Part shown: positions 35,028 through 44,326 of the stretch, in pieces
How positions within the stretch are numbered: position 1 is the stretch's first letter
Layout: each line of letters opens with the position of its first letter
NCBI RefSeq assembly: GCF_002160135.1
Contig: NZ_NFJZ01000010.1
Location: 1-64,000, forward strand
Length of the DNA stretch: 64,000 nucleotides
From: Lachnoclostridium sp. An196
GTDB taxonomy: Bacteria; Bacillota; Clostridia; Lachnospirales; Lachnospiraceae
Direction of reading: 5' to 3'
Position numbers and translations under genes: made by a program
The notes under the pieces: model-generated
The model's database searches: none
Told to the model about the DNA's origin: nothing
What the model saw: only the letters and a program-made list of their open reading frames with translations

Positions 35028-37370
35028 CTATCTCACCGGGCAGACTCCGTTTACGCACTCGGAATCCCCGATATCCAGTTCCGTCTCTTCATATTCATAC
35101 TTCGCCAGAAGGGACGGATTGAACGGACGCATGGCCGCCCTGCGCTTTTCGTACTCTTCTTCCGTGATCTCTTCATAAGGAAGCAGCTCGTAGAAGTTAT
35201 CGTCATAGCTCAGGAAAGAGAGCGCCACAATATCATCCCAGTTATCCCATACCCACTGCTCCACTTCATCCCATTCATGGTCGCGCACATGGATCGTGAT
35301 CGAGCAGTTATGGTCTACATAGTGCTTCATAAACATCCGGTAATTCTCAAGCTGCTGGATTGCAGACACGTCTGCCTTAACCAGCCCTTTCGGCGCTTTC
35401 ACCGGAAATTCCACCACTTTTGTCTTGGGATCTTCCGGGTCCTGGCCCACTTCCGGCAGTACCGGATACCCCAGCTCCTCGCACACCCTGCACAATGGGT
35501 CGGTAGCGCTGATCCGGATCCTTCGGATATAATACGGGGCATGAGAATAATGGACGCCGTTGGACACCGTGGGAAGCAGGGACAGCGTCCCTTCCGGCTT
35601 CACCGTGGTGATCAGCAGAGGCTTTGCTCCGCCCAGGCGCGCCGCGATCTCCTCAGCGGCTTCATGGGCAGTCGCCCGCAGTCTCTCCAGAAGCGCCGCC
35701 TGCGCGTCGCGGTCCATGCCTGTCGCATTTACCATATCCTGCCATCCGGTCAGAGAGCAGCCCAGCAGGCGGTCTCTCTGCTGCACCAGGTTCCAGCGGT
35801 GAATTTCCAGCTCCCGGCAGGTCATCCGGTATCCCGCTCTTGCGGAGAGCCGCTGCGCTTCCAGGAGTTCCTTCTCGTTCAGTTTACCGTCTTCCACAAA
35901 TCCCATCACGTTCAGCGTGGTCAGGTTGCAGAGGCCGTGGCTGTCCAGCAGGATCTCGCCGCAGGGATTGCAGCCGTTAAAATTCGGCCTGCGCTTCCGT
36001 CCGGCTTCCTCGTTCACCCATCCGGGTTCTCCCGAATAGCGCATCTGTTTCAGATGCCAGTGCAGCATCTCCCGGTCCGGCTTTTTCCGGTAATAGATGG
36101 AATTATTGCTCATCTGACGGTGGGCGATCTCTTTGTTGATCTCCCAGCGTCCGTCGATCTGCTGATACAGTTCGTTTTTCGCTTCGATGCAGGTACGGTC
36201 CTCTGCATCGATCAGTCCAATCTCCGACGTTCTGCGGACCCCTCCGGACACCACATTTTCACCGATGATATTGGCGATGTCCAGAAGGTCGATGGGCTTT
36301 AACTGCGCGCGGACCGCCTTGTCCCTGGCGCCTGCCGCCGTAATTACTTTATGGATCTTATCCAGCATAGTCATCATAGACTCGTATCCGCTGGCAGTCC
36401 CGCCGAATCTCTTCAGCCGCTCTCCTCTGGGACGTATGGAATCATAGTCCACCACGATCTCCCTGATGCGGGAATACTCTCTGTTGGTCAAAACCTCAAA
36501 ATAATGATCCAGCGCCTGTGCCCAGCCTTCCTTGGAGTCACCCACTTCCAGAGTCATCTTATCTCCGTCAAAAGTAAGGTTCGTAAACTCCAGACGCTCC
36601 GTTTTCGGTTTGGCATCATACGCTTTGTGAAGAATTTTTATATCTGTACGGATCTTCGGAAGCTTTTCGGCATCCTCCTTCAGCACACGGACGCCCACGC
36701 CGCTGCCCACCATCAGCAGATAGAACAGATCATGATACGCATGAAAATCGTCGATCACCTCAAACGCGCAGTTGTAATTCGCCATGGGGTATTCTTCCGC
36801 CACCTGGGTCTGCCCCACCCACAGGGTCCGTCCGGACAGAAACTGTTTCAGATGATAAATATTGTCATACAGTTTTTCCGCTTCTTCCCTGGATGTGGGC
36901 GCCAGAGAACAGTTGTATTCCACGGCCCTGCGCACCGTCTCCCACCAGAACTCACGTCTTCCGAAACGGGGAAGATATCTGGAATACGTTCTGGTGTATA
37001 CAAATGATCCAAGCTGTTCCATGGGATTGGGCGCATGTTTGTACGGGCTTAAGAATTCTCTGCTCAGAAGCCCCTCTTTCCAGGTTCCGCTGGCTCTTTC
37101 CTTTTCCTTCTCAATACGGTACAAGATATATGCTTTGGCGGTCTGATAACATTTCTCCTCGAACAGGGTTTCCTCTACCTTGTCCTGGATCGTCTCAATA
37201 TCCAGGATCTCCGTATTCATGGCTTTCAGTTTCTCTACTGTATGTGCCGTCACTTTTTCCACCGCCTCGTCCCCGGACTCTCCGGAAGCCGCGGAAGCCA
37301 GCGCCACCGCGCGGCGGATAAAATCAGCGTCAAACGGCACCACTTTGCCGCTTCTCTTTCTTACATTCAT
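35028..37370 (-). CDS. nrdJ: Adenosylcobalamin-dependent (class II) ribonucleotide reductase
   Basis: 780 residues. N-terminal ATP-cone (VRKRSGKVVPFDADFIRRAV, 1-90), then the reductase barrel: NYNCAFEV, MVGSGVGVRVLKE, ENVVSGGVRRTSEIGL, the active-site finger NGCNPCGEILL and TTVKPEGTLSLLPTVSNGVH. The C-terminus carries the redox pair CVNGVCPVR used by thioredoxin. This pattern is the monomeric ribonucleoside-triphosphate reductase type. It makes deoxynucleotides using B12, independent of oxygen. GGAGGAAA precedes the ATG. No cobalamin riboswitch fits in the 74-base gap upstream. Probably co-transcribed with larC and cyuA. Confidence 0.93.
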   Translation of the reverse strand: MNVRKRSGKVVPFDADFIRRAVALASAASGESGDEAVEKVTAHTVEKLKAMNTEILDIETIQDKVEETLFEEKCYQTAKAYILYRIEKEKERASGTWKEGLLSREFLSPYKHAPNPMEQLGSFVYTRTYSRYLPRFGRREFWWETVRRAVEYNCSLAPTSREEAEKLYDNIYHLKQFLSGRTLWVGQTQVAEEYPMANYNCAFEVIDDFHAYHDLFYLLMVGSGVGVRVLKEDAEKLPKIRTDIKILHKAYDAKPKTERLEFTNLTFDGDKMTLEVGDSKEGWAQALDHYFEVLTNREYSRIREIVVDYDSIRPRGERLKRFGGTASGYESMMTMLDKIHKVITAAGARDKAVRAQLKPIDLLDIANIIGENVVSGGVRRTSEIGLIDAEDRTCIEAKNELYQQIDGRWEINKEIAHRQMSNNSIYYRKKPDREMLHWHLKQMRYSGEPGWVNEEAGRKRRPNFNGCNPCGEILLDSHGLCNLTTLNVMGFVEDGKLNEKELLEAQRLSARAGYRMTCRELEIHRWNLVQQRDRLLGCSLTGWQDMVNATGMDRDAQAALLERLRATAHEAAEEIAARLGGAKPLLITTVKPEGTLSLLPTVSNGVHYSHAPYYIRRIRISATDPLCRVCEELGYPVLPEVGQDPEDPKTKVVEFPVKAPKGLVKADVSAIQQLENYRMFMKHYVDHNCSITIHVRDHEWDEVEQWVWDNWDDIVALSFLSYDDNFYELLPYEEITEEEYEKRRAAMRPFNPSLLAKYEYEETELDIGDSECVNGVCPVR

Positions 37371-37444
37371 CTGTTTTCCTCCTGCTGTCTTGATTTACAA
37401 CTGTTCAATACGGCATCTTCCCCCCGCCGTCCGAACCATTACTA

Positions 37445-38815
37445 TTATTTCACAAAAAAACGGACCAGCTTTTCTTTGGCCGAATCATACGGCTGGTATC
37501 TCATGGTCAGATCCAGCCAGGTCGCCTTCTTCAGGATGCTTTTCTCATGGCTGAAAGTCTGGAAACTTTTCTTTCCGTGATAAGAACCCATTCCGCTGTT
37601 CCCGACTCCGCCGAATCCCAGATACGGGGTTGCCAGATGGATGACCGTATCGTTTACGCACCCTCCGCCGAACGGCACCTCTTTCAGAAAACGCCTTTCT
37701 ACATTTTTATCCTCTGTAAAAATATAACATGCCAGCGGGGACGGACGGTCTTTGACAAAACTGCACGCGTCGTCCATGGATGCCACTGTCAGGACAGGGA
37801 GAACCGGACCAAAGATCTCTTCCTGCATAACCGGATCCGACGCCTCCACCCCATCCAGTACTGTGGGCGCGATCTGCAGTGTATCCGGATTGCTTTCGCC
37901 TCCATGGACGGTCTTGCTCTTGTCGATCAGGCCCAGGATACGGTCGAAGTGCTTTTGGTTGATTATTTTCCCATACAGTGGATTCTCCAATGGATTTTCC
38001 CCGTACATCTTTTGGATCTCTTCCTTCACAAGACGCACAAACTCGTCTTTTATGCAGCTCTCTGCCAGCACGTAATCCGGCGCCACGCAGGTCTGTCCGC
38101 AGTTCAGGTATTTTCCGAATACTACTCTCTTTGCCGCCACCTTCAGATTGGCCGTCTTCTCGATGATACAGGGGCTCTTGCCTCCCAGTTCCAGCGTCAC
38201 AGGCGTCAGATGGGCCGAGGCTTTCTCCATCACCAGTTTTCCTACATTCACGCCTCCGGTGAAGAAAATATAGTCAAATCTCTGTTCCAGAAGGCTCTGG
38301 TTTTCCGCCCTGCCGCCTTCTACCACCGCCACATATTTCTCAGGAAAAACTTCCCGGATCAGTTTTGCCAGCACAGCCGATACCGCCGGAGAATAAGCGG
38401 AAGGTTTCACCACGCAGCAGTTTCCGGCAGCCAGCGCGCCCGCAAGAGGCTCCAGCGTCAGCAGCACCGGATAATTCCAGGGGGACATGACCAGCGTCAC
38501 TCCATAAGGCTCCTGAACCGTAAAGCTTCTGGATACAAACTGGGACAAAGGAGTCCTTACTCTGCGGTTCCTGCTCCAGGAACACGTATGCCTGCGGATA
38601 TACCGGATCTCCGACAGACTCAGACCGATCTCACACATATAGGATTCCATCCCTGATTTTCCCAGATCTTCCCGAAGCGCTTCTGAAAGCTCTCCTTCAT
38701 ATTTCAGAATACTTTTTTCAAGTCTCTCAAGCGCCTGTATCCGGAACGACACATCCAGCGTCTTTCCGGTACGGAAAAACTCTCTTTGCGCTTTTACCAA
38801 TTCCGCTGTCTGCAT
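37445..38815 (-). CDS. Aldehyde dehydrogenase (class 3-like)
   Basis: 456 residues. ALDH superfamily: oxyanion Asn114 (MSPWNYP), Glu209 in LELGGKSP, catalytic Cys243 in YLNCGQTCVAPDY, then EEIFGPVLPV. The hydrophobic tail and length match the YwdH/CalB-type class 3 branch, which oxidises fatty or aromatic aldehydes with NAD(P). Only 3 bases separate it from the iron-type alcohol dehydrogenase upstream, so the pair likely interconverts an alcohol, aldehyde and acid. Substrate unknown. Confidence 0.93.
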   Translation of the reverse strand: MQTAELVKAQREFFRTGKTLDVSFRIQALERLEKSILKYEGELSEALREDLGKSGMESYMCEIGLSLSEIRYIRRHTCSWSRNRRVRTPLSQFVSRSFTVQEPYGVTLVMSPWNYPVLLTLEPLAGALAAGNCCVVKPSAYSPAVSAVLAKLIREVFPEKYVAVVEGGRAENQSLLEQRFDYIFFTGGVNVGKLVMEKASAHLTPVTLELGGKSPCIIEKTANLKVAAKRVVFGKYLNCGQTCVAPDYVLAESCIKDEFVRLVKEEIQKMYGENPLENPLYGKIINQKHFDRILGLIDKSKTVHGGESNPDTLQIAPTVLDGVEASDPVMQEEIFGPVLPVLTVASMDDACSFVKDRPSPLACYIFTEDKNVERRFLKEVPFGGGCVNDTVIHLATPYLGFGGVGNSGMGSYHGKKSFQTFSHEKSILKKATWLDLTMRYQPYDSAKEKLVRFFVK

Positions 38816-38818
38816 ACC

Positions 38819-40021
38819 TTATCTTCCTTTCACTTCTTCATAGATCCGTTCCAGTTCTTTTCGGTTCATCAATACAGGAACCGGATAGAGCGGATTGCCT
38901 TCCTTGTCTGCATGACGGGCCATTACAGGAATATCCTTTCTGCGGATCTGCGGAAAATGACGGGGGATCTCCATGGAGTCGTTCATCTCCTGGATCCAGT
39001 CAATGAAACATTTCGCCGTCTCTTCATCACTCAGCCCCTGCTCCACAACGCCTGCCTTCCTGGCAAGCTGCGCCAGTTTCTTCCAGCACGCGGATCCGTA
39101 CATCCGGAGGACAATAGGCAGAATCACCGCGTTCGCCAGACCATGAGGCGTCCCGTACTGTCCGCCCAGGGAATGGGCGACCGCGTGAATGTAACCCACA
39201 TAAGATTTGGTAAACGCCACTCCGGCACAGTAAGCCGCGCGCAGCATACCGCTGCGGGCTTCTTTATTCCTTCCGTCTTCATAGGCGTTCTTCAGATGCT
39301 GATAGATCAGACTGACTGCCTCTTCCGCCATCTCACGGGTCTCTTTCGTGGTGGAATTTCCAATATATGCTTCCACCGCGTGGGTCAGGGCATCCATCCC
39401 TGTGGTCGCCGTAATGCTTTTGGGCAGTCCGAGTGTTTCATGGTAATCAAGCACCGCGTAGCGCGGAATCAGGCTGAAATCATTGATCGGATACTTATAG
39501 TGTTTTTCACTGTCCGTAATCACCGCCGCCAGCGTTGTCTCGCTGCCGGTTCCTGCTGTCGTCGGCACTGCAATCAGCAGCGGCAGCCGCCTATGTACTT
39601 TCAATAGTCCTCTCATCTGCCGGATAGACTGACGGGGCTTGACAATCCTGGCTCCCGCCGCTTTCGCGCAGTCCATGGAAGATCCGCCGCCAAACGCGAT
39701 GATTCCCTGCGCTTCGTGCTCCAGGTACATCTTCCTTGCCTCTTCCACGTTCTGAATCGTGGGGTTGGATACAGTACGGTCATAGACACAGTAAGAAATC
39801 CCTTCTTCTTTTAAGGTTTTTTCAAGAAAATCCGTCAGACCCAGAGCCCGTATCCCTGCGTCCGTCACAATCATCACCGATTCCACCGCGTATTTTCTGC
39901 ATACATCCGTGATCCCTGACACGGCCGGAATAATCTTCGGATTCCGGTAGGGCAGAAACGGGATCGCGATCCGAAATACGGTCTGAAAGGTTCTGCAATA
40001 AATTTTCCGCAACAGAAACAT
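38819..40021 (-). CDS. Iron-containing alcohol dehydrogenase
   Basis: 400 residues. Nucleotide loop GGGSSMDCAKAAG, metal-site segments GMDALTHAVEAYIG and HAVAHSLGGQYGTPHG with conserved histidines, typical of group III (Fe-dependent) alcohol dehydrogenases. NAD(P)-linked reduction of an aldehyde or ketone. GGAGAATAGG precedes the ATG at 40021. First gene of a pair with the aldehyde dehydrogenase. The N-terminal 25 residues are unusually hydrophobic and basic for this family but do not look like a cleavable signal. Confidence 0.93.
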   Translation of the reverse strand: MFLLRKIYCRTFQTVFRIAIPFLPYRNPKIIPAVSGITDVCRKYAVESVMIVTDAGIRALGLTDFLEKTLKEEGISYCVYDRTVSNPTIQNVEEARKMYLEHEAQGIIAFGGGSSMDCAKAAGARIVKPRQSIRQMRGLLKVHRRLPLLIAVPTTAGTGSETTLAAVITDSEKHYKYPINDFSLIPRYAVLDYHETLGLPKSITATTGMDALTHAVEAYIGNSTTKETREMAEEAVSLIYQHLKNAYEDGRNKEARSGMLRAAYCAGVAFTKSYVGYIHAVAHSLGGQYGTPHGLANAVILPIVLRMYGSACWKKLAQLARKAGVVEQGLSDEETAKCFIDWIQEMNDSMEIPRHFPQIRRKDIPVMARHADKEGNPLYPVPVLMNRKELERIYEEVKGR

Positions 40022-40101
40022 CTTTCCTATTCTCCTGACTGTTCATACTTTTCATACAGTATATATCTTGTTCCATTTTTCATCAAAGGTCAAGCCCCAA
40101 T

Positions 40102-40944
40102 TCAGGCGCCTCGCCTGAAACATGTTCCTGCCAGACTTGCCAGCGCAAATACCGCTATATTCACGCACACAACGGTCGCTCCCACCGGAGTGGACGCCAG
40201 AATAGACAAAAAGATACCTGCTGAAGCACAGATCACCGAGATAACAGCCGACGCAAGAATCACTGACCGGAAACTTTTAAAAATACGCATGGCAGAGAGA
40301 GACGGGAAGATAATCAGTGCGGATATAAGGAGCGATCCCACCAGTTTCATGGCAAGCACGATCACAGAAGCCGTCACCACAGCGATCAGCAGGTTGTAGG
40401 CGCCCACACGGATGCCGGTAGCCTGCGCGAACGTCTCATCAAAAGTTACTGCGAAAATCTTATGATAAAACAGCAAGAAGATCAAGATGACCAGCACTGA
40501 CATCAGCACGCAGATCCGAACATCCGTCCTGGTCAAGGTCAGGATCGCCGTGGACCCGAACAAAGTACTGCACACATCCCCGCTGATATTTGCAGATTTT
40601 GAAAACAGATTCAGGACCAGATATCCGAAAGCCAGCGCTCCCACCGAGATCATGGCAATGGCGGCGTCTCCTTTCAATTTCGCGTTCTGCCCGGTACGCA
40701 GTAAAAATACAGCCGCCAGCACCGTCAGGGGAAGCACCACCGCGGTATCACTGGCTACGTCCAGGACCGTCGCCACCGCCATGGCACCGAACGCCACATG
40801 AGAAAGACCGTCTCCGATAAAAGAAAAACGTTTCAATACCAGAGATACGCCCAAAAGCGATGAGGACAGGGCAATCAATACCCCCACAATCATCGCGTAG
40901 CGTACAAAAGGATAGCTGAAGTACAAGGAAAGCATCTCAATCAT
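40102..40944 (-). CDS. znuB: Zinc ABC transporter permease
   Basis: 280 residues, about 8 membrane helices. Typical metal-ABC permease (ABC-3) sequence: SLLGVSLVLKRFSFIGDGLS near the start and AVVTASVIVLAMKLVGSLLI in the coupling region. Imports Zn2+ or a similar divalent metal together with ZnuC and ZnuA. Overlaps znuC by 8 bases. Last gene of the zur-znuA-znuC-znuB operon. Confidence 0.93.
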   Translation of the reverse strand: MIEMLSLYFSYPFVRYAMIVGVLIALSSSLLGVSLVLKRFSFIGDGLSHVAFGAMAVATVLDVASDTAVVLPLTVLAAVFLLRTGQNAKLKGDAAIAMISVGALAFGYLVLNLFSKSANISGDVCSTLFGSTAILTLTRTDVRICVLMSVLVILIFLLFYHKIFAVTFDETFAQATGIRVGAYNLLIAVVTASVIVLAMKLVGSLLISALIIFPSLSAMRIFKSFRSVILASAVISVICASAGIFLSILASTPVGATVVCVNIAVFALASLAGTCFRRGA

Positions 40945-41662
40945 GGCGTTCTCCTCCTGTCCCGTTAAAATATTTTTTTCCTGTCTCGCTTTTTACATAA
41001 TCCTCCTTAGAGCCAAAAAACAGAGGCTCTTTCCCCACATGAAGGATGTGGCTGGCGTAAGCTACCGCCGCTGGGATATCATGGGACACCATAATAACCG
41101 TGATCTTTTCCTTCCGGTTTAATTCTTCCAGAAGACCGTACATTTCCTGCATGGCGTCCGGATCCAGGCTCGCGGCCGGTTCGTCCAGCAAGAGCATAGA
41201 TCTGGTGGCGCACAGGGCCCGTGCCAGAAGCACTCTCTGCTGCTGCCCTCCCGACAGTTCCCGGTAGCATCGTTTCTCCAGCGAGCGGATCCCCAGTCTC
41301 TCCAGACTCTCCGAAGCTTTTTTCTTCTCCTGACGGTTGTAAAACGGTCTGAAGCCCGTCCGGTTCAGGCACCCGGACAGGACGATCTCCCTCACAGAGG
41401 CCGGAAAATCTCTCTGCACCACCGTCTGCTGAGGCAGATACCCGATCTCGTCCGCTTCCAGCCCGCCGCCGTACCGGATCTCTCCGCTCATGGGTTTTTT
41501 CAGCCCCAGCAGCGCTTTGATCAGCGTGCTTTTTCCGGAGCCGTTCTCCCCCACAATGCAGAGATAGTCTCCGCTGTTCACCTCAAAATTCAGATCCCGG
41601 ACCACAGCCCGGCCTTCATACCCTAATACCAGATTTTCACATGTCAACTGTGCCATTCTCAT
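40937..41662 (-). CDS. znuC: Zinc ABC transporter ATP-binding protein
   Basis: 241 residues from the ATG at 41662, which overlaps the znuA stop in an ATGA; an ATG at 41656 (MAQLTCEN) has better spacing from GGAGG and is equally possible. Walker A GENGSGKST, signature LSGGQQQRVLLARAL, Walker B MLLLDEP, His switch VSHD. Energises zinc import through ZnuB. Confidence 0.95.
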   Translation of the reverse strand: MRMAQLTCENLVLGYEGRAVVRDLNFEVNSGDYLCIVGENGSGKSTLIKALLGLKKPMSGEIRYGGGLEADEIGYLPQQTVVQRDFPASVREIVLSGCLNRTGFRPFYNRQEKKKASESLERLGIRSLEKRCYRELSGGQQQRVLLARALCATRSMLLLDEPAASLDPDAMQEMYGLLEELNRKEKITVIMVSHDIPAAVAYASHILHVGKEPLFFGSKEDYVKSETGKKYFNGTGGERHD

Positions 41663-42672
41663 TCACCTCCCGCACCCAGCGCTTCTTTCAGAACCGCCAG
41701 ATTGTTTTCCATCGCAGACAGGTAATCCGCTCCTGCCTGCACGTCTCTCCAGTCCACCGCCTGCATGGAATCCATCGTCAGCACTTTCTGGTCCCGCGTC
41801 TCCGTGTTGTCGGCAATAGTACGCGCGATCGTCCCGTCAGAACCATCGATGGCAAGCACCGCCGGAAGCTCCAGCTCCGATACCTTCTCCGCGAGGAACG
41901 CGATCGTATAAAAGCTTGCTTCTGTCTCCGCGGAACATCCGGGAAACGCCGCGTAATATTCCAGGCCGTAATCCTCCGTCAGATAGCGGAACGGGAAGCG
42001 GTCCCCAAAGACCAGCGTATGGTACGGAGCTCCCGCCACCGCATATTTGTACTCCTGATCCAGGTTGTCCAGAAGCGCGCCGTACTGCACAGCATGTTCC
42101 AGATATTCTTCCGCGTGCGCTTCATCCATCGCCGCCAGCTGTCCGGCGATCACCTGACAGCTTTGCCGGGCATTCCTGAGCGACAACCAGATATGTTCAT
42201 CATAAGCCGTCTCGTCTTCTCCGTGGTCATGGTCATGAGCATGCTCGTCTTCTCCCGCTCCTGCCATACCTTCCACATACTCTTCTTCCTGCAGGAAACC
42301 TTCCAGCCCGTCCATCAGCCTTATTGCCTGCAGATCCGGGTTGTCCGCATTTTCAAGGGCGTCTTCCACCCAGAAATCTGACTCTCCTCCCACGTAGATA
42401 AACAGATCTGCCTGGGAGATCGTCAGCATGTCTGCCACGGTAGGCTGATAACTGTGCAGGTCTGAGCCGTCTTTCAGCAGCATGGTGAGCTCCACCCGGC
42501 CCTCCTGGCCGCCCAGGATCTCAGAGGTCCAGTCGTACAGCGGAAAAACCGTGCAGACTACCCGGAACTCCGGTTCCTCCGCAGACACGCTTTCCCCCTT
42601 CTGTCCGCACCCGGACAGCAGCCCGATCACAAGAGCCGCAAACGCCGCCCATATATATTTTCTTTTTCTCAT
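41659..42672 (-). CDS. znuA: Zinc ABC transporter substrate-binding lipoprotein
   Basis: 337 residues. Lipoprotein signal: basic start MRKRKY, hydrophobic core, lipobox LLSGC with Cys22. Cluster A-1 metal-binding protein with a His/Asp-rich loop (DEHAHDHDHGEDE, about 188-200) typical of zinc-specific ZnuA/AdcA. Anchored outside the membrane, it hands zinc to ZnuBC. The ATG follows the zur stop codon directly, so translation is coupled. Confidence 0.95.
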   Translation of the reverse strand: MRKRKYIWAAFAALVIGLLSGCGQKGESVSAEEPEFRVVCTVFPLYDWTSEILGGQEGRVELTMLLKDGSDLHSYQPTVADMLTISQADLFIYVGGESDFWVEDALENADNPDLQAIRLMDGLEGFLQEEEYVEGMAGAGEDEHAHDHDHGEDETAYDEHIWLSLRNARQSCQVIAGQLAAMDEAHAEEYLEHAVQYGALLDNLDQEYKYAVAGAPYHTLVFGDRFPFRYLTEDYGLEYYAAFPGCSAETEASFYTIAFLAEKVSELELPAVLAIDGSDGTIARTIADNTETRDQKVLTMDSMQAVDWRDVQAGADYLSAMENNLAVLKEALGAGGE

Positions 42673-43095
42673 CTATGATTTTCCTTCCTCTTTGCCGCAG
42701 TCTTCGCAGTGTCCGAACAGCACCGTCTTTTCTTCGTCCACGCTGAAATGATGTCTGCGGAACACCTCCGCGATCAGATTTTCTGTCTCCCGGTCGCCCA
42801 TATGGTAAAGCTTCCCGCAGACGGAGCATTTCAAATGGAGGTGGCTGCCGCAGTGCTCTCCGCAGATCATCTGGTACACAAAGGATCTGCTGTTTCCTTT
42901 CACAAAGCGGCGCACCAGCCTTTCTTCCACCAGCCCCGGCATCATCCGGTAGATCGTGCTTTTCCCCGGAACCATTTCCAGCGACTGCTCTTCTTTCATC
43001 GCTTCCCATAATTCGTCAATGGTATATGCCTGATCACTGTGCGCCTTCAAAAACGCCAGCAGCATCTTTCTCTGTTCTGTCTGATAGTGCGCCAT
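42673..43095 (-). CDS. zur: Fur-family regulator, probably Zur
   Basis: 140 residues. Winged-helix N-terminus, then the Fur metal/dimerisation half with HLHLKCSVCGKLYHM and a final C-x2-C (HCEDCGK), giving the two CxxC structural zinc sites. The position at the head of znuACB and the 7-1-7 palindrome over its promoter identify it as the zinc uptake repressor rather than Fur or PerR. GGAGGGAT precedes the ATG. It probably represses its own operon when zinc is plentiful. Confidence 0.88.
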   Translation of the reverse strand: MAHYQTEQRKMLLAFLKAHSDQAYTIDELWEAMKEEQSLEMVPGKSTIYRMMPGLVEERLVRRFVKGNSRSFVYQMICGEHCGSHLHLKCSVCGKLYHMGDRETENLIAEVFRRHHFSVDEEKTVLFGHCEDCGKEEGKS

Positions 43096-43110
43096 GGAAT
43101 CCCTCCAATC

Positions 43111-43154
43111 TGAGAATTACTCTCATATTATAGTCATATATGGAAAAAAGTCAA
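43111..43154 (-). promoter_or_regulatory. zur-znu promoter and Zur-box-like palindrome
   Basis: Minus strand TTGACT (43149-43154), 16-base spacer, TATAAT (43127-43132). TGAGAATTACTCTCA (43111-43125) just downstream of the -10 box is a 7-1-7 inverted repeat (one mismatch), the shape expected for Fur/Zur operators. Confidence 0.75.
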
Positions 43155-43216
43155 GCACCGGTCCCCGTGTCTTTGCATACCTATGAAATAACCGGCAGGT
43201 AAAGGAGCCCCTTTTT

Positions 43217-44305
43217 ATGAGTACCATCAGTCTCTGTATGATCGTGCGAAACGAAGAGCAAGTCTTACGCTGTTGTCTGGACAGTATCTGCAGCCTTGTG
43301 GATGAAATCCTGATCGCGGATACCGGATCCACGGATCTCACGAAGGAAATCGCGAAAGATTATACAGAGAAAATCTGGGATTTCCCATGGATTGATGATT
43401 TTTCTGCGGCAAGAAATTTTATCATCTCCAAAGCCAGGTCGGAATATTTTATGTGGCTGGACGCGGATGACTGCCTGCCGGCAGAACAGGCATCGTCCTT
43501 CTCCCGGCTGAAAGAAGAACTGTCCCCTCAGACAGATATGGTTTTACTGCCTTATCACACCGGCTTTGACCCCCTCGGCCGTCCTGCTTTTTCCTGCGCC
43601 CGGGAACGTCTGATACGAAACCGCAAAGGTTACTGCTTTTGCGGACGGGTACACGAAGCAATTCCGCTTTCCGGAAACGTTATTTTCCGAGATATTCCTG
43701 TCGAGCACCGAAAAAAAGGGGCCTCCGACCCTGAACGAAATTTAAAAATCTACCAGAATATGATATCCGGCGGCGAACCTTTTGAAGCCAGAGACCTTTA
43801 CTATTATGGAAGAGAATTGCTTGATCACGGAGATTACGAAAAAAGCAGAAATATATTTCGGTCTTTTCTGGAAAGAAAAGATGGATGGGCAGAAAACAAA
43901 ATGGATGCGGTCCGGCAGCTTGCATGCTGCAGCAGAGCTCTGGGACAGGAACAGGATATTCTGAGCATTCTGTTAACAGGCCTGTCTTACGGTGTTCCTT
44001 CCGGAGAACTCTGCTGCGATCTGGGCCGCTGTTTCATGGAGCAGAATCAGTACGCCATTGCCGCCTACTGGTTTCGCCAGGCATTGCTGTCAGAAAAAAG
44101 TGCGGCTTCCGGAGCATTTATTCAGGAAGAATGTTACGGATTCTATCCTGCCATCTCCCTGTGCGTCTGTTATGACCGGCTGGGCGACCTGGAAAATGCC
44201 TGGAAATACAACGAACTGGCCGGAACTTTTCAGCCGGAATCTCCATATTATCTTCACAACAAAATCTACCTGGAAACGTCGCGGATATCTGTTCAAATCT
44301 CCTGA
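43217..44305 (+). CDS. Family 2 glycosyltransferase with TPR-like tail
   Basis: 362 residues. GT-A domain with SLCMIVRNEEQVLRCCLDSI at the N-terminus and a metal-binding LDADDC (81-86). The C-terminal half (about 190-362) is helical with TPR-like repeats. This SunS-like/GT2 architecture is typical of enzymes that glycosylate peptides or spore-surface proteins. The next gene, 21 bases on, encodes a collagen-like protein rich in Thr, the usual acceptor of such sugars in BclA-type exosporium proteins. Substrate inference comes from this pairing. Confidence 0.88.
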   Translation: MSTISLCMIVRNEEQVLRCCLDSICSLVDEILIADTGSTDLTKEIAKDYTEKIWDFPWIDDFSAARNFIISKARSEYFMWLDADDCLPAEQASSFSRLKEELSPQTDMVLLPYHTGFDPLGRPAFSCARERLIRNRKGYCFCGRVHEAIPLSGNVIFRDIPVEHRKKGASDPERNLKIYQNMISGGEPFEARDLYYYGRELLDHGDYEKSRNIFRSFLERKDGWAENKMDAVRQLACCSRALGQEQDILSILLTGLSYGVPSGELCCDLGRCFMEQNQYAIAAYWFRQALLSEKSAASGAFIQEECYGFYPAISLCVCYDRLGDLENAWKYNELAGTFQPESPYYLHNKIYLETSRISVQIS

Positions 44306-44326
44306 AAAGAAAGAAGGAATCTTTTT

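Noticed and set aside
34314-36302. 662-codon open frame on the plus strand
   Set aside because: It is antisense to larC and nrdJ, both with complete family motifs; its His/Arg-rich translation and lack of a ribosome site mark it as a shadow frame of GC-rich coding DNA.
37371-37444. Possible cobalamin riboswitch before the B12-dependent reductase
   Set aside because: The gap is only 74 bases and has no B12-box-like sequence.
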